Assembly (NCBI RefSeq): GCF_011440395.1
Contig: NZ_JAAOIX010000001.1
Location: forward strand, 558,001-622,000
Reading direction: 5' to 3'
Source: Pseudomaricurvus alcaniphilus
GTDB lineage: Bacteria > Pseudomonadota > Gammaproteobacteria > Pseudomonadales > Cellvibrionaceae
Length of the DNA: 64,000 nt
Shown: positions 18,225 through 27,345 of the stretch, piece by piece
Layout: each line of letters begins with the position of its first letter
How positions within the stretch are numbered: position 1 is the first letter of the stretch
Notes under the pieces: generated by a model
Told to the model about the DNA's origin: nothing
The model's database searches: none
What the model saw: only the letters and a program-made list of their open reading frames with translations
Position numbers and translations under genes: made by a program

Positions 18225-19025
18225 TTAGTGGGCCTGCAGCGCATCCGTGAGTGCTTGATAGTATTCCGGAAAGCGTTGAATGTCGTTGTGCCCGGCACCT
18301 TCGATCACCTGCAATTGCGCCGGCGCCGACATCAGTGCCAACAGAGCCTCACTGTCGGCAACCGGGATTGTGCTATCGCGCGAGCCGTGCAAGAACAGCG
18401 TCGGCATATCAATTTCACCGATTATTTGCTCTGTATCCAGTGGGTACTTTAGTACTTGCGCCGGTATCCAGGGGAATTCCCGCCGGGCAATCTCCCGCAT
18501 ACTGCGGAAAGGGGAAACCAGAATCAACTGCGCCGCGTCTACATGGCGCGCCAGCTCAACCGCCAGGCTGGTGCCGATTGAACGGCCGTAAATCACGACC
18601 GGCTTGCCCGCATAGCGCGGCGCAATCAAATCCCAGGCAGCTCTTACATCCTGATGCAATTGAGCCTCACTCTCGATCTGGCCAGTACTCTTGCCGTAGC
18701 CGCGAAAATCAAAGATAAACAGGTCGTAGTTGACCTTCTGGTAATAGCCTGTATTAGTTGTCCAGGTTTCCAGGTTGCCGGCGTTACCGTGAATAAAGAA
18801 AACCAGTCCTTTAGGGTTGGCCTGGGTAAAATGTAACGCGCTCAATTCTGCGCCGGCGACGGGCACCGCTACTTCTTCAAAAGGGTATGCAAACTCGAAC
18901 TTGTGGTCGGCCGGCAACTTCGATGCCGGGAATATTAACTGTTCCTGCTGCAAATAGATGGCCAGCGCCAGGCCGCAATAAACCGCCAAACCGATCGCGC
19001 CCAACGCTAAGACTGCTTTTTTCAT
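18225..19025 (-). CDS. membrane-anchored alpha/beta hydrolase (Bem46/YfhR-like)
   Basis: A 266-residue serine hydrolase. Residues 3-25 are a hydrophobic anchor or uncleaved signal. The alpha/beta-hydrolase core follows: oxyanion motif FFIHGNAGN (about 76-84), DFRGYGKS, nucleophile elbow GRSIGTS (about 146-152), acid Asp in LHGSRDSTIPV and catalytic His in GAGHNDI. This order is that of Bem46/YfhR-type esterases, whose natural substrates are unknown. It is likely inner-membrane anchored with the hydrolase in the periplasm. It lies downstream of the sulfotransferase gene on the same strand, 36 bp apart. Confidence 0.88.
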   Translation of the reverse strand: MKKAVLALGAIGLAVYCGLALAIYLQQEQLIFPASKLPADHKFEFAYPFEEVAVPVAGAELSALHFTQANPKGLVFFIHGNAGNLETWTTNTGYYQKVNYDLFIFDFRGYGKSTGQIESEAQLHQDVRAAWDLIAPRYAGKPVVIYGRSIGTSLAVELARHVDAAQLILVSPFRSMREIARREFPWIPAQVLKYPLDTEQIIGEIDMPTLFLHGSRDSTIPVADSEALLALMSAPAQLQVIEGAGHNDIQRFPEYYQALTDALQAH

Positions 19026-19061
19026 ATCCGGGACTCAAGGAGAAAACAAGGCTGAGAGCAT

Positions 19062-19961
19062 CTACGACACAACAACTGGCGAACCAATCAAATTGACATT
19101 GCTGTTCTTTTCCACCACGGCTATTGTCGAGCCAGGCGCAGCACTCTTGGGCAAGCTAAAATCAAAACCGTGTTTGCCGGATTGTGAAATTCCGGCTTCC
19201 ACCAGATCGGCCCTGAAGTTCTCGGCGGTCAATGTGGCAACGGCAACTCCATCCACTAAAACGTCCAGCATTACCGGTTCTTCCGTTGCCGCCGCTTTTG
19301 CCCAGCCAGAGACATGCTGGTTGCTGGCCTGGTCCAGATGACCGCTGATACTTATCTCCTCAAGACTTTTCTCTTGCTTTGCCTGGGCAGACCAGGCCAC
19401 ATAATCCGCAGGACTTGCGGAAATCGATCCGACAATCTTTTCAAGATTGGCTTCGGATTTATCCAAACCCAAAAAATTTAACAGATTATTGGCGTACACA
19501 GCAGGCTCAATCAGCATCTTTTCATAAGACACCAGCATGTAATCGATATTGCTCCTGGCAATAAAATTCAACACCTGTTGGTACTGCTTGTTGGATTTGA
19601 TCATGCTTTGCAAGACATCCTGGTCCAGGGCCTGTTCCTTGCGCAGGGCGATCGCATAAATATCCCTGAAAACAAAAATATACTTCTTTGCCCGGAATAG
19701 CTTATCTACCCTGTTTAAATCGTTGACTGCATCCGGCAGCTTCCAGGCAAAAAGCTTATGCCGCGAAGCATAATCTGCCACAATCTCTTCAAAACCGCGC
19801 CAATTTCGCGACCGGAAGCACTTGGCAAGCTCGGTATCTTCAAAGATTGGCTTGTGACTGTGCTCACCCAGTGAAATACCGATCGCGTCAAGGGAAGCCG
19901 CTATCGCCGAAGTGCCGCTGCGATTAATTCCGACGATAATTATTGCTTGACCGTTGACCAT
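19062..19961 (-). CDS. sulfotransferase-family protein with C-terminal beta-domain
   Basis: The N-terminus (residues about 5-25, IIIVGINRSGTSAIAASL) is the PAPS 5'-phosphosulfate loop of sulfotransferases. KYIFVFRDIYAIALRKEQ is the typical 3'-phosphate-binding R/S region in degenerate form, and MLVSYEKMLIEP is the conserved YE(K/D)L-like segment. Residues about 205-295 form a separate beta-rich module (SGHLDQASNQHVSGWAKAA, then VLVDGVAVATLTA), as found attached to glycosyl- and sulfotransferases. The start at 19961 is preferred over one 33 bp upstream, with AAAGAG before it. The acceptor substrate is unknown. Confidence 0.78.
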   Translation of the reverse strand: MVNGQAIIIVGINRSGTSAIAASLDAIGISLGEHSHKPIFEDTELAKCFRSRNWRGFEEIVADYASRHKLFAWKLPDAVNDLNRVDKLFRAKKYIFVFRDIYAIALRKEQALDQDVLQSMIKSNKQYQQVLNFIARSNIDYMLVSYEKMLIEPAVYANNLLNFLGLDKSEANLEKIVGSISASPADYVAWSAQAKQEKSLEEISISGHLDQASNQHVSGWAKAAATEEPVMLDVLVDGVAVATLTAENFRADLVEAGISQSGKHGFDFSLPKSAAPGSTIAVVEKNSNVNLIGSPVVVS

Positions 19962-20046
19962 AACTTGCTCTTTACAGCACCACTGTTGAGACAATTATAT
20001 CGCTCTTAATCCATCCATGCACCAGCGACCGGTCAGTATTCGTAGA

Positions 20047-20083
20047 TAAAAAAGCGCCCTAAAGGATCTCTCCTGAAGGGCGC
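20047..20083 (-). terminator. rho-independent terminator of the gene at 20112
   Basis: On the minus strand GCGCCCTT...AAGGGCGC-type arms (positions 20054-20083, with an internal AGGA/TCCT extension) are followed by a run of T (20047-20053). Confidence 0.85.
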
Positions 20084-20111
20084 AAGTAGCAGAATTGTAA
20101 TTTATAGCGGG

Positions 20112-20774
20112 TTACTTCAGCAGCTCACCCAATCCGGTTCTCTCCAGGTAGGTCTCCACCCTCTCCAGGCGTGGCTGGCCGGGAAATTGTGCGTTTTCAC
20201 CCTGGGTGGTCAAACGCTCGGGCAGGCTTTTCGAAAGCTGATCAGCTTCGGCTTCAAACCTTTTTATCTCCGCTGTGCTGACTTTACGGCCATCTTCCAC
20301 ATGACCGGCAACCGGGCAGCGTCCATCGCGAACCATACGGGTATTGCCCCAGCCGATTATACGACCATAGCCGCCGTTTTCTCGCCACTCGGTCCAATCC
20401 TTGAACGCCATATCGCGTCGGCCATTAGTGGTATGAAACAGCGTCATATGGTCGTGGCCGACATCGTTGGCGTAATCCCCGGTCATCTTGACTTCATCGC
20501 CTTCCTGGTAGTAACGCCCGTTCCAATCCGGAAATGTCAGTGAATACCAGGTGCCCTGGATACTGGTGCCAATCTGGGCATAAGGCAGAAAGCACAATAT
20601 CTGGGTGGCCCACTGGGAATGTCCAGCGGTTGGGTCATTATAGTAGGTTATGCGCCAGCGATTACCACCATCGAACACGTTGGGCCGTGGTACAGCTGAA
20701 TGCGCCAGTGAAGCTCCCATTAAAGTAGCAAGTGCAATGGCAATTGGTGCGCGGTATTTTTTAATATTCATCAT
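20112..20774 (-). CDS. secreted protein of unknown function
   Basis: A 220-residue exported protein. A signal peptide ends at about residue 27 (SLAHSA). The mature N-terminal half is rich in Tyr/Trp/Gly (RWRITYYNDPTAGHSQW, then WYSLTFPDWNGRYYQEGDEV and HDHMTLFHTTNG), suggesting a beta-barrel or lipocalin-like fold. The C-terminus is helical and charged (FEAEADQLSKSLPERL). The start has GGAG six bases upstream. It is monocistronic with its own terminator. I do not recognise a family. Confidence 0.7.
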   Translation of the reverse strand: MMNIKKYRAPIAIALATLMGASLAHSAVPRPNVFDGGNRWRITYYNDPTAGHSQWATQILCFLPYAQIGTSIQGTWYSLTFPDWNGRYYQEGDEVKMTGDYANDVGHDHMTLFHTTNGRRDMAFKDWTEWRENGGYGRIIGWGNTRMVRDGRCPVAGHVEDGRKVSTAEIKRFEAEADQLSKSLPERLTTQGENAQFPGQPRLERVETYLERTGLGELLK

Positions 20775-21052
20775 CTTTACTCCAAATCATTATTGCTCGT
20801 AGCGTGATTGAAATTCGACTTAGGTACGCCACTGAAGGCTGGGTACGAAAGCGAATGCTGCAATTACACGGTACTGCTAACGGATCTGGATTTAGAGGTA
20901 ATATTTCACAAAATACCGGTGAACATTTTCCTTTTAAAAACGCGATCTGCGCCACAGCTCGCGGTAACTGTGACCTGGGCGCGCCCGGTAGCCAAGCTAA
21001 ATGGGATTGAATTGAGGGTTAATCAGGGATCGTTCAGGAAGGCTGCGTTACT

Positions 21053-21778
21053 TCAACCGCCCTTCTGACAAACATACACCGAGTTGGTGGACTCACAATT
21101 TTGCAGGGGGTTATAAAAAGAAATCACATGGGAAACCACATGCGCAAATACCGTGCGCAATAAAGCTTCAAAGTTTTGTTCCGGTAGATTCTGCGACCAC
21201 ATGGCAAACACACCGTTGGGCTTGAGCTGCTCCGCCATCAGCGCCAGGGTATCGGTTGTATAAAAACTGGCGTTGGCGGCATTGAGGAATTCCGTGGGAG
21301 AATGGTCGATATCCAACAGAATGGCATCAAATTTTTTACCGTGGGCATTGGGGTCAAAGCCGGTACCAGGGGCGACAGCCAGATCAAAGAAGCTGCCGAG
21401 CACATAGCGATTACGCGCGTCGGCGTTGAGCATCTTCCCCAGCGGCACCAGCTCATCCCTATGCCAACCGATAACGGTATCCAGGGCTTCCACCACCAGC
21501 AATTCTGCAATTCGCTCGTCTTTCAAAGCGGCCACAGCGGTGTAACCCAGGCCCAAACCGCCCACCACAACACTCAGCGCCTCCCCCTCTACCGCGGCCA
21601 GACCAAGAGTGGACAACGCCTCTTCCGCCTCGACGAACATGCTGGACATCAAAAATTCTTCGCCCAGCTTAACTTCATAGATATCTCTGTCACCAAACAC
21701 CGGCATGCGGCGCCGGCGCAGTGAGATCTCCCCTAACGGCGAGGCCTGGCTGTCGATTTCTTCGAATAATGGGGGCAT
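21053..21778 (-). CDS. spermidine-synthase-like methyltransferase-fold protein
   Basis: A 241-residue protein of the spermidine/spermine-synthase superfamily. The SAM-type nucleotide motif is VVVGGLGLGYTAVAAL (about 72-87), followed by acidic strand end LVVEAL, then LLDIDHSPTEFL where aminopropyltransferases carry the catalytic Asp region. The protein lacks the N-terminal polyamine-binding beta sheet in full length, so it may act on another acceptor. Start 21778 follows AGGA at 10-12 bp; an upstream ATG would add 36 residues without clear coding character. It is divergent from the ATPase gene at 22035. Confidence 0.8.
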   Translation of the reverse strand: MPPLFEEIDSQASPLGEISLRRRRMPVFGDRDIYEVKLGEEFLMSSMFVEAEEALSTLGLAAVEGEALSVVVGGLGLGYTAVAALKDERIAELLVVEALDTVIGWHRDELVPLGKMLNADARNRYVLGSFFDLAVAPGTGFDPNAHGKKFDAILLDIDHSPTEFLNAANASFYTTDTLALMAEQLKPNGVFAMWSQNLPEQNFEALLRTVFAHVVSHVISFYNPLQNCESTNSVYVCQKGG

Positions 21779-22034
21779 GGTTGATTTTTCCTGAGCTGGT
21801 ACGCGGACGGCAATAATACTTGCTAATAGGGCTGCTTGCCATTGTCCAGGTGCGAGCCCCATGGCGACGGGCCCTTGCCACATCAAATGATCAGAACGAG
21901 AAGCGGTACATTGCGGTTGCGCTCAGTGCAATAGGGCGTAAAAATAGGCGTCAGATCAATGCTGTAACCAAAGTGAGCTGGAGGACAGCCCGGCCCCCCC
22001 TGCTGCGCATGACTTCCGATGACCGGAGAAGACG

Positions 22035-24014
22035 ATGGCAAACGATGTTATGGCAGATAGCCTCGCTCGAAGCCAGGCTCGTTGGTTTGTCGGACGCAAA
22101 CGCGAGTGTGCTCTGCTCGATGAATTGCTGAGCGACTCCCCCAGTCGAGTCCTGTATATAAGCGGCCCAGGCGGAACAGGTAAAAGCTGTCTACTGCATC
22201 AACTGCGCGTGCTCGCCGATAAGCAGGGCATTGAGAGCGTGTACCTGGACGCCCGGGATGTCATAGCAGAACCGCAATTGGTGAGCGCCGCAATCACGGC
22301 AGCAGTGCCAACTTTGCTCACCACCAACCAAAGCACCGTCAATGGCCTGCTGCTGTTGGACAGCCTGGAGTACTGGGACTGCTTGCAGCACTGGTTTGCA
22401 CATCAGTTGCTGCCAACATTGCCGGACACATTGCGAATAGTGATCGCCAGTCGCTCAGAACCCGTTGTTAGCTGGCTTACCCACACGGCCTGGCGACAGG
22501 TGATCTGCCACCTTTCCCTGCCGTCGTTCAGTGACAGCGAAGCGAGGAGGTTTCTAAGAGGCGCACAGTTCCCCACTCAATACCACGCCCAGGCACTGGC
22601 TATCAGCCGCGGCCACCCGCTGAGCCTGGCCCTGATCACCCAGCTGGACTTAACGGCAAGTGGCAACAAGCTCGACCTGAGCTCGGTGATGTCTGACCTC
22701 GCCGCCTGCTACTTGAACGATGCATTGAGCGCCGAACAACGCCAAGCCATGGAGGCCGCGGCGGTAGCATTGCGCCTTGACGAACCGCTATTGCGCGCCA
22801 TGCTGCAGCAACCGGTACGCAGGTTACACCACTGGCTCAGCCAACAGACCTGCATATCGCGCACCTCGGAAGGTTTATTTCCCCACGATTTGTTGCGCCA
22901 GGCTGTGGTCGAGGATCTGCGCCAACGCGACCCGCAGCGTTACGACGAACTGGTGGCCAGGGCCGATCAGCACCTGACGGAGAGAATGAAAACCGCAACT
23001 CCGGAAAACCGACTCCGACTCGCCTACCAGTCATTATTCGTCAACCGCGCAACAAATGTACTGCAGCAGAGCTTCGAGGCGGAGGACGCTCCGCTCTATG
23101 CCGATGTTGCCAGCAGCACAGACCTGCCCGCACTTAAGGCGATGACCAGGTGCCATGAGGGACACAGCGGAGAGGAAAACCTTGCCTATTGGTATCGGCA
23201 ACAGCCGGAGTCAATTACTGTGTTTCGCACCCCGGAACAGCAACCCTTGGGCTATATGCAAGTTCTTTACCTTGATGGCGACAGCGATTGTGGCGATGAT
23301 CAACTCAGCCGCGCATGGCTTGGTGAACTGTCGCAGCTGGGTATTCACAGCCAAACAAAGTTTTTGTGCCGGCGCTGGATGGATGCAACCGCCTACCAGC
23401 AGCGCTCCCATGTGCTGAAGCAAGTCTACGTGAGAATGATGACCCATCATATTATGCGCTTTGAGGATTGTGTTATGGGATGTGTAATGCCCGATGATCC
23501 ACCCAACCGGGCACTTGCGGAAGCCTCCGGGCACGCCCTGTTGCGAACCCGAGGCACACTGGTTGCCATCCATCACTATCAACCCAAACACACAATCATC
23601 GATTGGTTGCAAACCCTGCATTCCAGGTTGCGGGGCGGCGCTGGGCCAGCTCCGACCCTGGCCCGTCACGAGTTCGATAACGCCCTGAAGATGGCACTTA
23701 AATATTTCTTGAAACCCGCTAAGCTGCGCGACAATAAGCTGTTGGAGCTGGCGTTGCTCGGCCAACCCGCCGACGATATTTTTGCGCTGCGGGAACTGCT
23801 ATCCCAGCACACCAACCAGCTTGCCCAAGCGACCAGGACGGCGCCCCTGGCAGCTGTGCTGGACCGCACCTGGCTCAAACCCTGCTCCAGCCAACAGGCC
23901 GCTGCCGAATCGCTGAATATATCATTCAGCACCTATCGGCGCCGACTGGCACAGGCCGTTGACCTGCTCGGTGAGAACATATGGGAGGCAGAGCAACGCC
24001 TGCTGCAGGAATAA
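22035..24014 (+). CDS. STAND-like ATPase with C-terminal HTH, likely regulator
   Basis: A 659-residue protein. The Walker A motif is GPGGTGKS (about 44-51) and the Walker B-like segment is LLLLDSLEYWD (about 108-118), followed by sensor LRIVIASRSEP, the layout of AAA/STAND signal-transduction ATPases such as MalT-type regulators. The middle (about 330-600) is helical and unassigned. The C-terminus (SSQQAAAESLNISFSTYRRRL) is a helix-turn-helix-like element, suggesting a DNA-binding transcription activator. It starts about 90 bp upstream of the large secreted protein gene on the same strand, which it may regulate. No ligand can be inferred. Confidence 0.72.
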   Translation: MANDVMADSLARSQARWFVGRKRECALLDELLSDSPSRVLYISGPGGTGKSCLLHQLRVLADKQGIESVYLDARDVIAEPQLVSAAITAAVPTLLTTNQSTVNGLLLLDSLEYWDCLQHWFAHQLLPTLPDTLRIVIASRSEPVVSWLTHTAWRQVICHLSLPSFSDSEARRFLRGAQFPTQYHAQALAISRGHPLSLALITQLDLTASGNKLDLSSVMSDLAACYLNDALSAEQRQAMEAAAVALRLDEPLLRAMLQQPVRRLHHWLSQQTCISRTSEGLFPHDLLRQAVVEDLRQRDPQRYDELVARADQHLTERMKTATPENRLRLAYQSLFVNRATNVLQQSFEAEDAPLYADVASSTDLPALKAMTRCHEGHSGEENLAYWYRQQPESITVFRTPEQQPLGYMQVLYLDGDSDCGDDQLSRAWLGELSQLGIHSQTKFLCRRWMDATAYQQRSHVLKQVYVRMMTHHIMRFEDCVMGCVMPDDPPNRALAEASGHALLRTRGTLVAIHHYQPKHTIIDWLQTLHSRLRGGAGPAPTLARHEFDNALKMALKYFLKPAKLRDNKLLELALLGQPADDIFALRELLSQHTNQLAQATRTAPLAAVLDRTWLKPCSSQQAAAESLNISFSTYRRRLAQAVDLLGENIWEAEQRLLQE

Positions 24015-24108
24015 CCCAGGCTCTGGAAAATTGAGCATTTTATGGCGTAGAAAGTGAGTAGTGATATGGCATAGCCTCAATCGGGCATACCTGAATCGAG
24101 GATTGCCC

Positions 24109-26508
24109 ATGTTAGCTCGCAAAGCCTTCCGCGTTATGCTCGCCTGCTGCACCGCCGCTTTCATCCACAGCGCCCATGCGCGCCTCGTATTCACAACCCT
24201 GGACGGCGACTTCAACAACGCCGTGGTGCAGTCACTGGTCAATATACCCGGGGCCTCCGAGGGCGATCAAACACTGGGCATCAGCAGTGGCGGCGTTCAG
24301 TTTGACTTCAACACCAACGCCGCCGCTGGCCTGTACAGCGGTGTTTTCGGCGCTCTTGGCTCACCACAGCTCACCTCCTTTTTCCCCTCGGGAATCACCC
24401 TGAGTATCTCGCCGCCGGTGGCGGCCATTGGCTTCAACTATGCTCTGGCAGAATGCCATGGCGAGATTATCGTGCAGGGCGAGAACAATTTGCAGGAACA
24501 ACACACCTTCCAGGACGGGCAGAGCAATCTTTTTGTCGGAGCCTCGGATATTGGTGCAATCTCGGCGGTGACGCTGAACGGCAGCTGCTTTGCGGCGGCC
24601 TGGTCTGAGATGCGCTTCGTCCCCGGCAGTGTAACGCCGCCCACCGAACAGGCGGACATCGGCACGACCAAAACCGGGCCACTGAGTACCAGCCAGGCAT
24701 TCAGTACCATCAACTACACCATTGATATCGATAACGCCGGGCCCGATAGCGCAAGGAATGTGCGGGTAAACGATTTTCTGCCACTGGGCACAGCGGTGAT
24801 ATCAGCAACCCCCAGCCATATTGTCACCAACAACGGCCAGGTGAGCATCCAGGTGCTGGGCGATATCGGCGACCAGGGCACAGGCCAGGCAGAAATAGAA
24901 GTATCTATCCCGCCCTTTGCACCAACCAGCGGCAATCCCGCGGTATTCAACTGCAATAGCGTGCTGACCAATGTCGCGATTGGCACCACGGAATCCGCGG
25001 ACACCAACAGCGCCAACAATTTGCACTTGACCAATACCTACTTCGATCGACTGTCTCGCACGGGGGTGATGGAGGTATGTGACAACGCCATCGACGACAA
25101 CTGCGATGGCCGCGTTGATTGCGGCGACAACAACTGCGCCAATAGCCCGCGCTGCCGTGCGCCGCTGATTCAACCCAACCCCACCAATAACCCGCCACTG
25201 CCCTGCCCCATTACAGTTGTCGGTGCCAGGGTTTGCCTCAACAACGGCGGTCCGCTGGGCTTTCCCACCGATGGATTACCCGATGACGGCCCCGATCCCA
25301 GGGAACCCAGCAGCAGTTGCCAGTTTCCCAACCAGCATGGCCTGGTGGAACGACCCGCCTGCTGCTGCGAGAGCACCGGCGCCTGCATCGAGGTGTTTGG
25401 TTCGGCGGGGGCCGGCGCACAGGCCTGCGGCGTGCCCTTCGACCCCAACTTTAAGACCTCGGTGCCGGCGGTAAACGCATTCGGCTATGGGTTTACCAGT
25501 GCGGGAATGCAACACAACTACACCATAACCTACGAAAACATTGGCACCGCCGATGCCCACGACGTGAAAGTTATCGATGTGCTGGCCGCTGAACTCGATG
25601 TTAGCACTCTACTGGTCAACAACGGCGGGCTGTACGATGCTACGAATCGGACTATTACCTGGACCGACCCGGTAGTGCCCCCGAATGACCCAAGAAGTGT
25701 AAGCTTTCAGGTTAATGTTGACAGCGCGGCAGTGCCTGGCACGCGCATTCGCAATGCCGCCACGATCATATTCCCCGATGCGGTGCCGCCGTCACGTATT
25801 GACACCAACTTCGTGGAGCACGCCATACGCCATCCCCTGGCACCCATAGAGCCGGATCTGGGCGTTGTAGGCTGTGAGCGCACTGGGCCAACTGAAGATA
25901 CCTGGCGCGTGCAGTTGTTTAACAAGGGCTATGGATACGCCTACCACACCACCGCCACCCTGGTGACTCCTCCTGACGGCATCGACGTCACCGACCCCAC
26001 CGCCAGCTTTGGCCGTCTCGACGAAGGTAGCACCGATCCGGCCCAGCGCGGAACCACCATGCCCGCGGCGCTCAACCGCAGTCTGGACACGGTTGAATTT
26101 ACCAGCCTGGTCGACAACCCTTGCGCCGCCCTGACCTGGCGTATCAGCTATGCAGAGAGCCTCAACGGCCCTCTGCAAACGGTGGATGTGCAGGTATTGG
26201 AAGATGGCGACAACGATGCCGTGGCGGACGAGCAGGACAACTGCCCCAACACCGCCAACCCGGATCAACTGGACAGCGACAACAACGGCGTCGGTGATGC
26301 TTGCGAGATACAGGAAATTTGCGGTGACCTGAACCAGGATCAGGCCGTCGATGTTAATGATCACCGCCTTATTCGCAGCCAATTCGGTCTTTGCAGTGAC
26401 GCCACAGAGTTTAATCCGGAGGCTGACCTGGATGGCAACCAGTGCGTCAACTACCAGGACTACCGGCTCTGGTATCGCTGCTATACCGATTTTCGCAACA
26501 ACCCCTAA
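24109..26508 (+). CDS. large secreted protein with DUF11 repeats, thrombospondin-3 repeat and dockerin-like tail
   Basis: Residues 1-24 form a signal peptide (cut after HSAHA). The mature protein has an N-terminal beta domain (to about 185), a DUF11-type repeat (ADIGTTKTGPLST..., about 190-320), a small Cys/Asp-rich patch (CDNAIDDNCDGRVDCG), a second DUF11-like module (about 470-580) and then DGDNDAVADEQDNCP, a thrombospondin type-3 calcium repeat. The last about 60 residues carry two Asp-rich loops (DLNQDQAVDVNDHRL and DLDGNQCVNYQDYRL), the duplicated EF-hand pattern of type I dockerins. ATG 24109 has GAGGA upstream. The next gene, 12 bp away, encodes a cohesin-like protein. Confidence 0.78.
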   Translation: MLARKAFRVMLACCTAAFIHSAHARLVFTTLDGDFNNAVVQSLVNIPGASEGDQTLGISSGGVQFDFNTNAAAGLYSGVFGALGSPQLTSFFPSGITLSISPPVAAIGFNYALAECHGEIIVQGENNLQEQHTFQDGQSNLFVGASDIGAISAVTLNGSCFAAAWSEMRFVPGSVTPPTEQADIGTTKTGPLSTSQAFSTINYTIDIDNAGPDSARNVRVNDFLPLGTAVISATPSHIVTNNGQVSIQVLGDIGDQGTGQAEIEVSIPPFAPTSGNPAVFNCNSVLTNVAIGTTESADTNSANNLHLTNTYFDRLSRTGVMEVCDNAIDDNCDGRVDCGDNNCANSPRCRAPLIQPNPTNNPPLPCPITVVGARVCLNNGGPLGFPTDGLPDDGPDPREPSSSCQFPNQHGLVERPACCCESTGACIEVFGSAGAGAQACGVPFDPNFKTSVPAVNAFGYGFTSAGMQHNYTITYENIGTADAHDVKVIDVLAAELDVSTLLVNNGGLYDATNRTITWTDPVVPPNDPRSVSFQVNVDSAAVPGTRIRNAATIIFPDAVPPSRIDTNFVEHAIRHPLAPIEPDLGVVGCERTGPTEDTWRVQLFNKGYGYAYHTTATLVTPPDGIDVTDPTASFGRLDEGSTDPAQRGTTMPAALNRSLDTVEFTSLVDNPCAALTWRISYAESLNGPLQTVDVQVLEDGDNDAVADEQDNCPNTANPDQLDSDNNGVGDACEIQEICGDLNQDQAVDVNDHRLIRSQFGLCSDATEFNPEADLDGNQCVNYQDYRLWYRCYTDFRNNP

Positions 26509-26520
26509 CAGGAGAGCTCC

Positions 26521-27138
26521 ATGAAAAGTCTAATGATCGCGGCACTTCTGGCTTGCCTCAACACCGTCTTCTGCAGCAGCGCCAACGCCCTGTTGATCAA
26601 CCTGGACATCAGTGACAGCGATGTGCGTGTCGGAGAAACCTTTACCGTCAATGTAGGCATCAGCGACGTGTTTGGTGGTCTAGCTCCGCTCGAGGAGGTC
26701 ATCTTCTTCGGCTTCGATGTTGTCAACAACGATCCAGTCGTTTTGCAGTATCTGGGCGCCACAGTGCAATCACCCTTTCTCGACGACTCAGCCTTTTTTA
26801 TCGACACGGATGTAGCAGGCTCGGCCTTTGCCGGCATCCCCAATACGCCGGCGAACTCAAGCCTTGTGCTCGCCAGCCTGGACTTTCTGGCACTGACCGT
26901 AGGCAACCCAAGCCTGGGGATAGCCTCGGACCTGACTGACCCTAATGAAGGCCTCGGCTATTTTCTTCGCGGCAATCTTGATATTAGCAAGCAAATACAG
27001 CTTGATATTCGAGCGGCAGCATCGGGTGTACCCGCTCCCGGAACACTGCCTATATTGGGTTTAGGCCTGGTATTGCTTGTTGTGGGTTATCGTAAAAGGT
27101 CAGCTGTAAAAGGGGGCGGGCTGAAAATGGATCGGTGA
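26521..27138 (+). CDS. cohesin-like domain protein with PEP-CTERM-type sorting signal
   Basis: A 205-residue exported protein with signal peptide (to SSANA). Residues about 28-165 have the pattern of cohesin-like domains in surface proteins: LDISDSDVRVGETFTVNV, then FFGFDVVNNDPVVLQYLGA, and LASLDFLALTVGN. The C-terminus VPAPGTLPILGLGLVLLVV then YRKR is a VPxPGT motif, hydrophobic helix and basic end, the exosortase-recognised PEP-CTERM arrangement. ATG 26521 follows GGAGAG and lies 12 bp after the dockerin-like gene, so the two are co-translated. An exosortase is not in the window. Confidence 0.75.
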   Translation: MKSLMIAALLACLNTVFCSSANALLINLDISDSDVRVGETFTVNVGISDVFGGLAPLEEVIFFGFDVVNNDPVVLQYLGATVQSPFLDDSAFFIDTDVAGSAFAGIPNTPANSSLVLASLDFLALTVGNPSLGIASDLTDPNEGLGYFLRGNLDISKQIQLDIRAAASGVPAPGTLPILGLGLVLLVVGYRKRSAVKGGGLKMDR

Positions 27139-27345
27139 CGAATTTTCCGACAAGCCAGCCTGCACCTCAGCCGATTTCAATAACTGACCGCGGGTAATGA
27201 CTTAACTGGACGGCGCGGACGGCGGAGGTCCATTGCGCTGCGTTCTTCTCCCACGAGTCGAGAATATGTTCCTCACTATCATTAGGTCGACTCATTGTGC
27301 TTTCCATTTCCATGTACAGGAACCCCTATAGCTACCGGGTCTATG

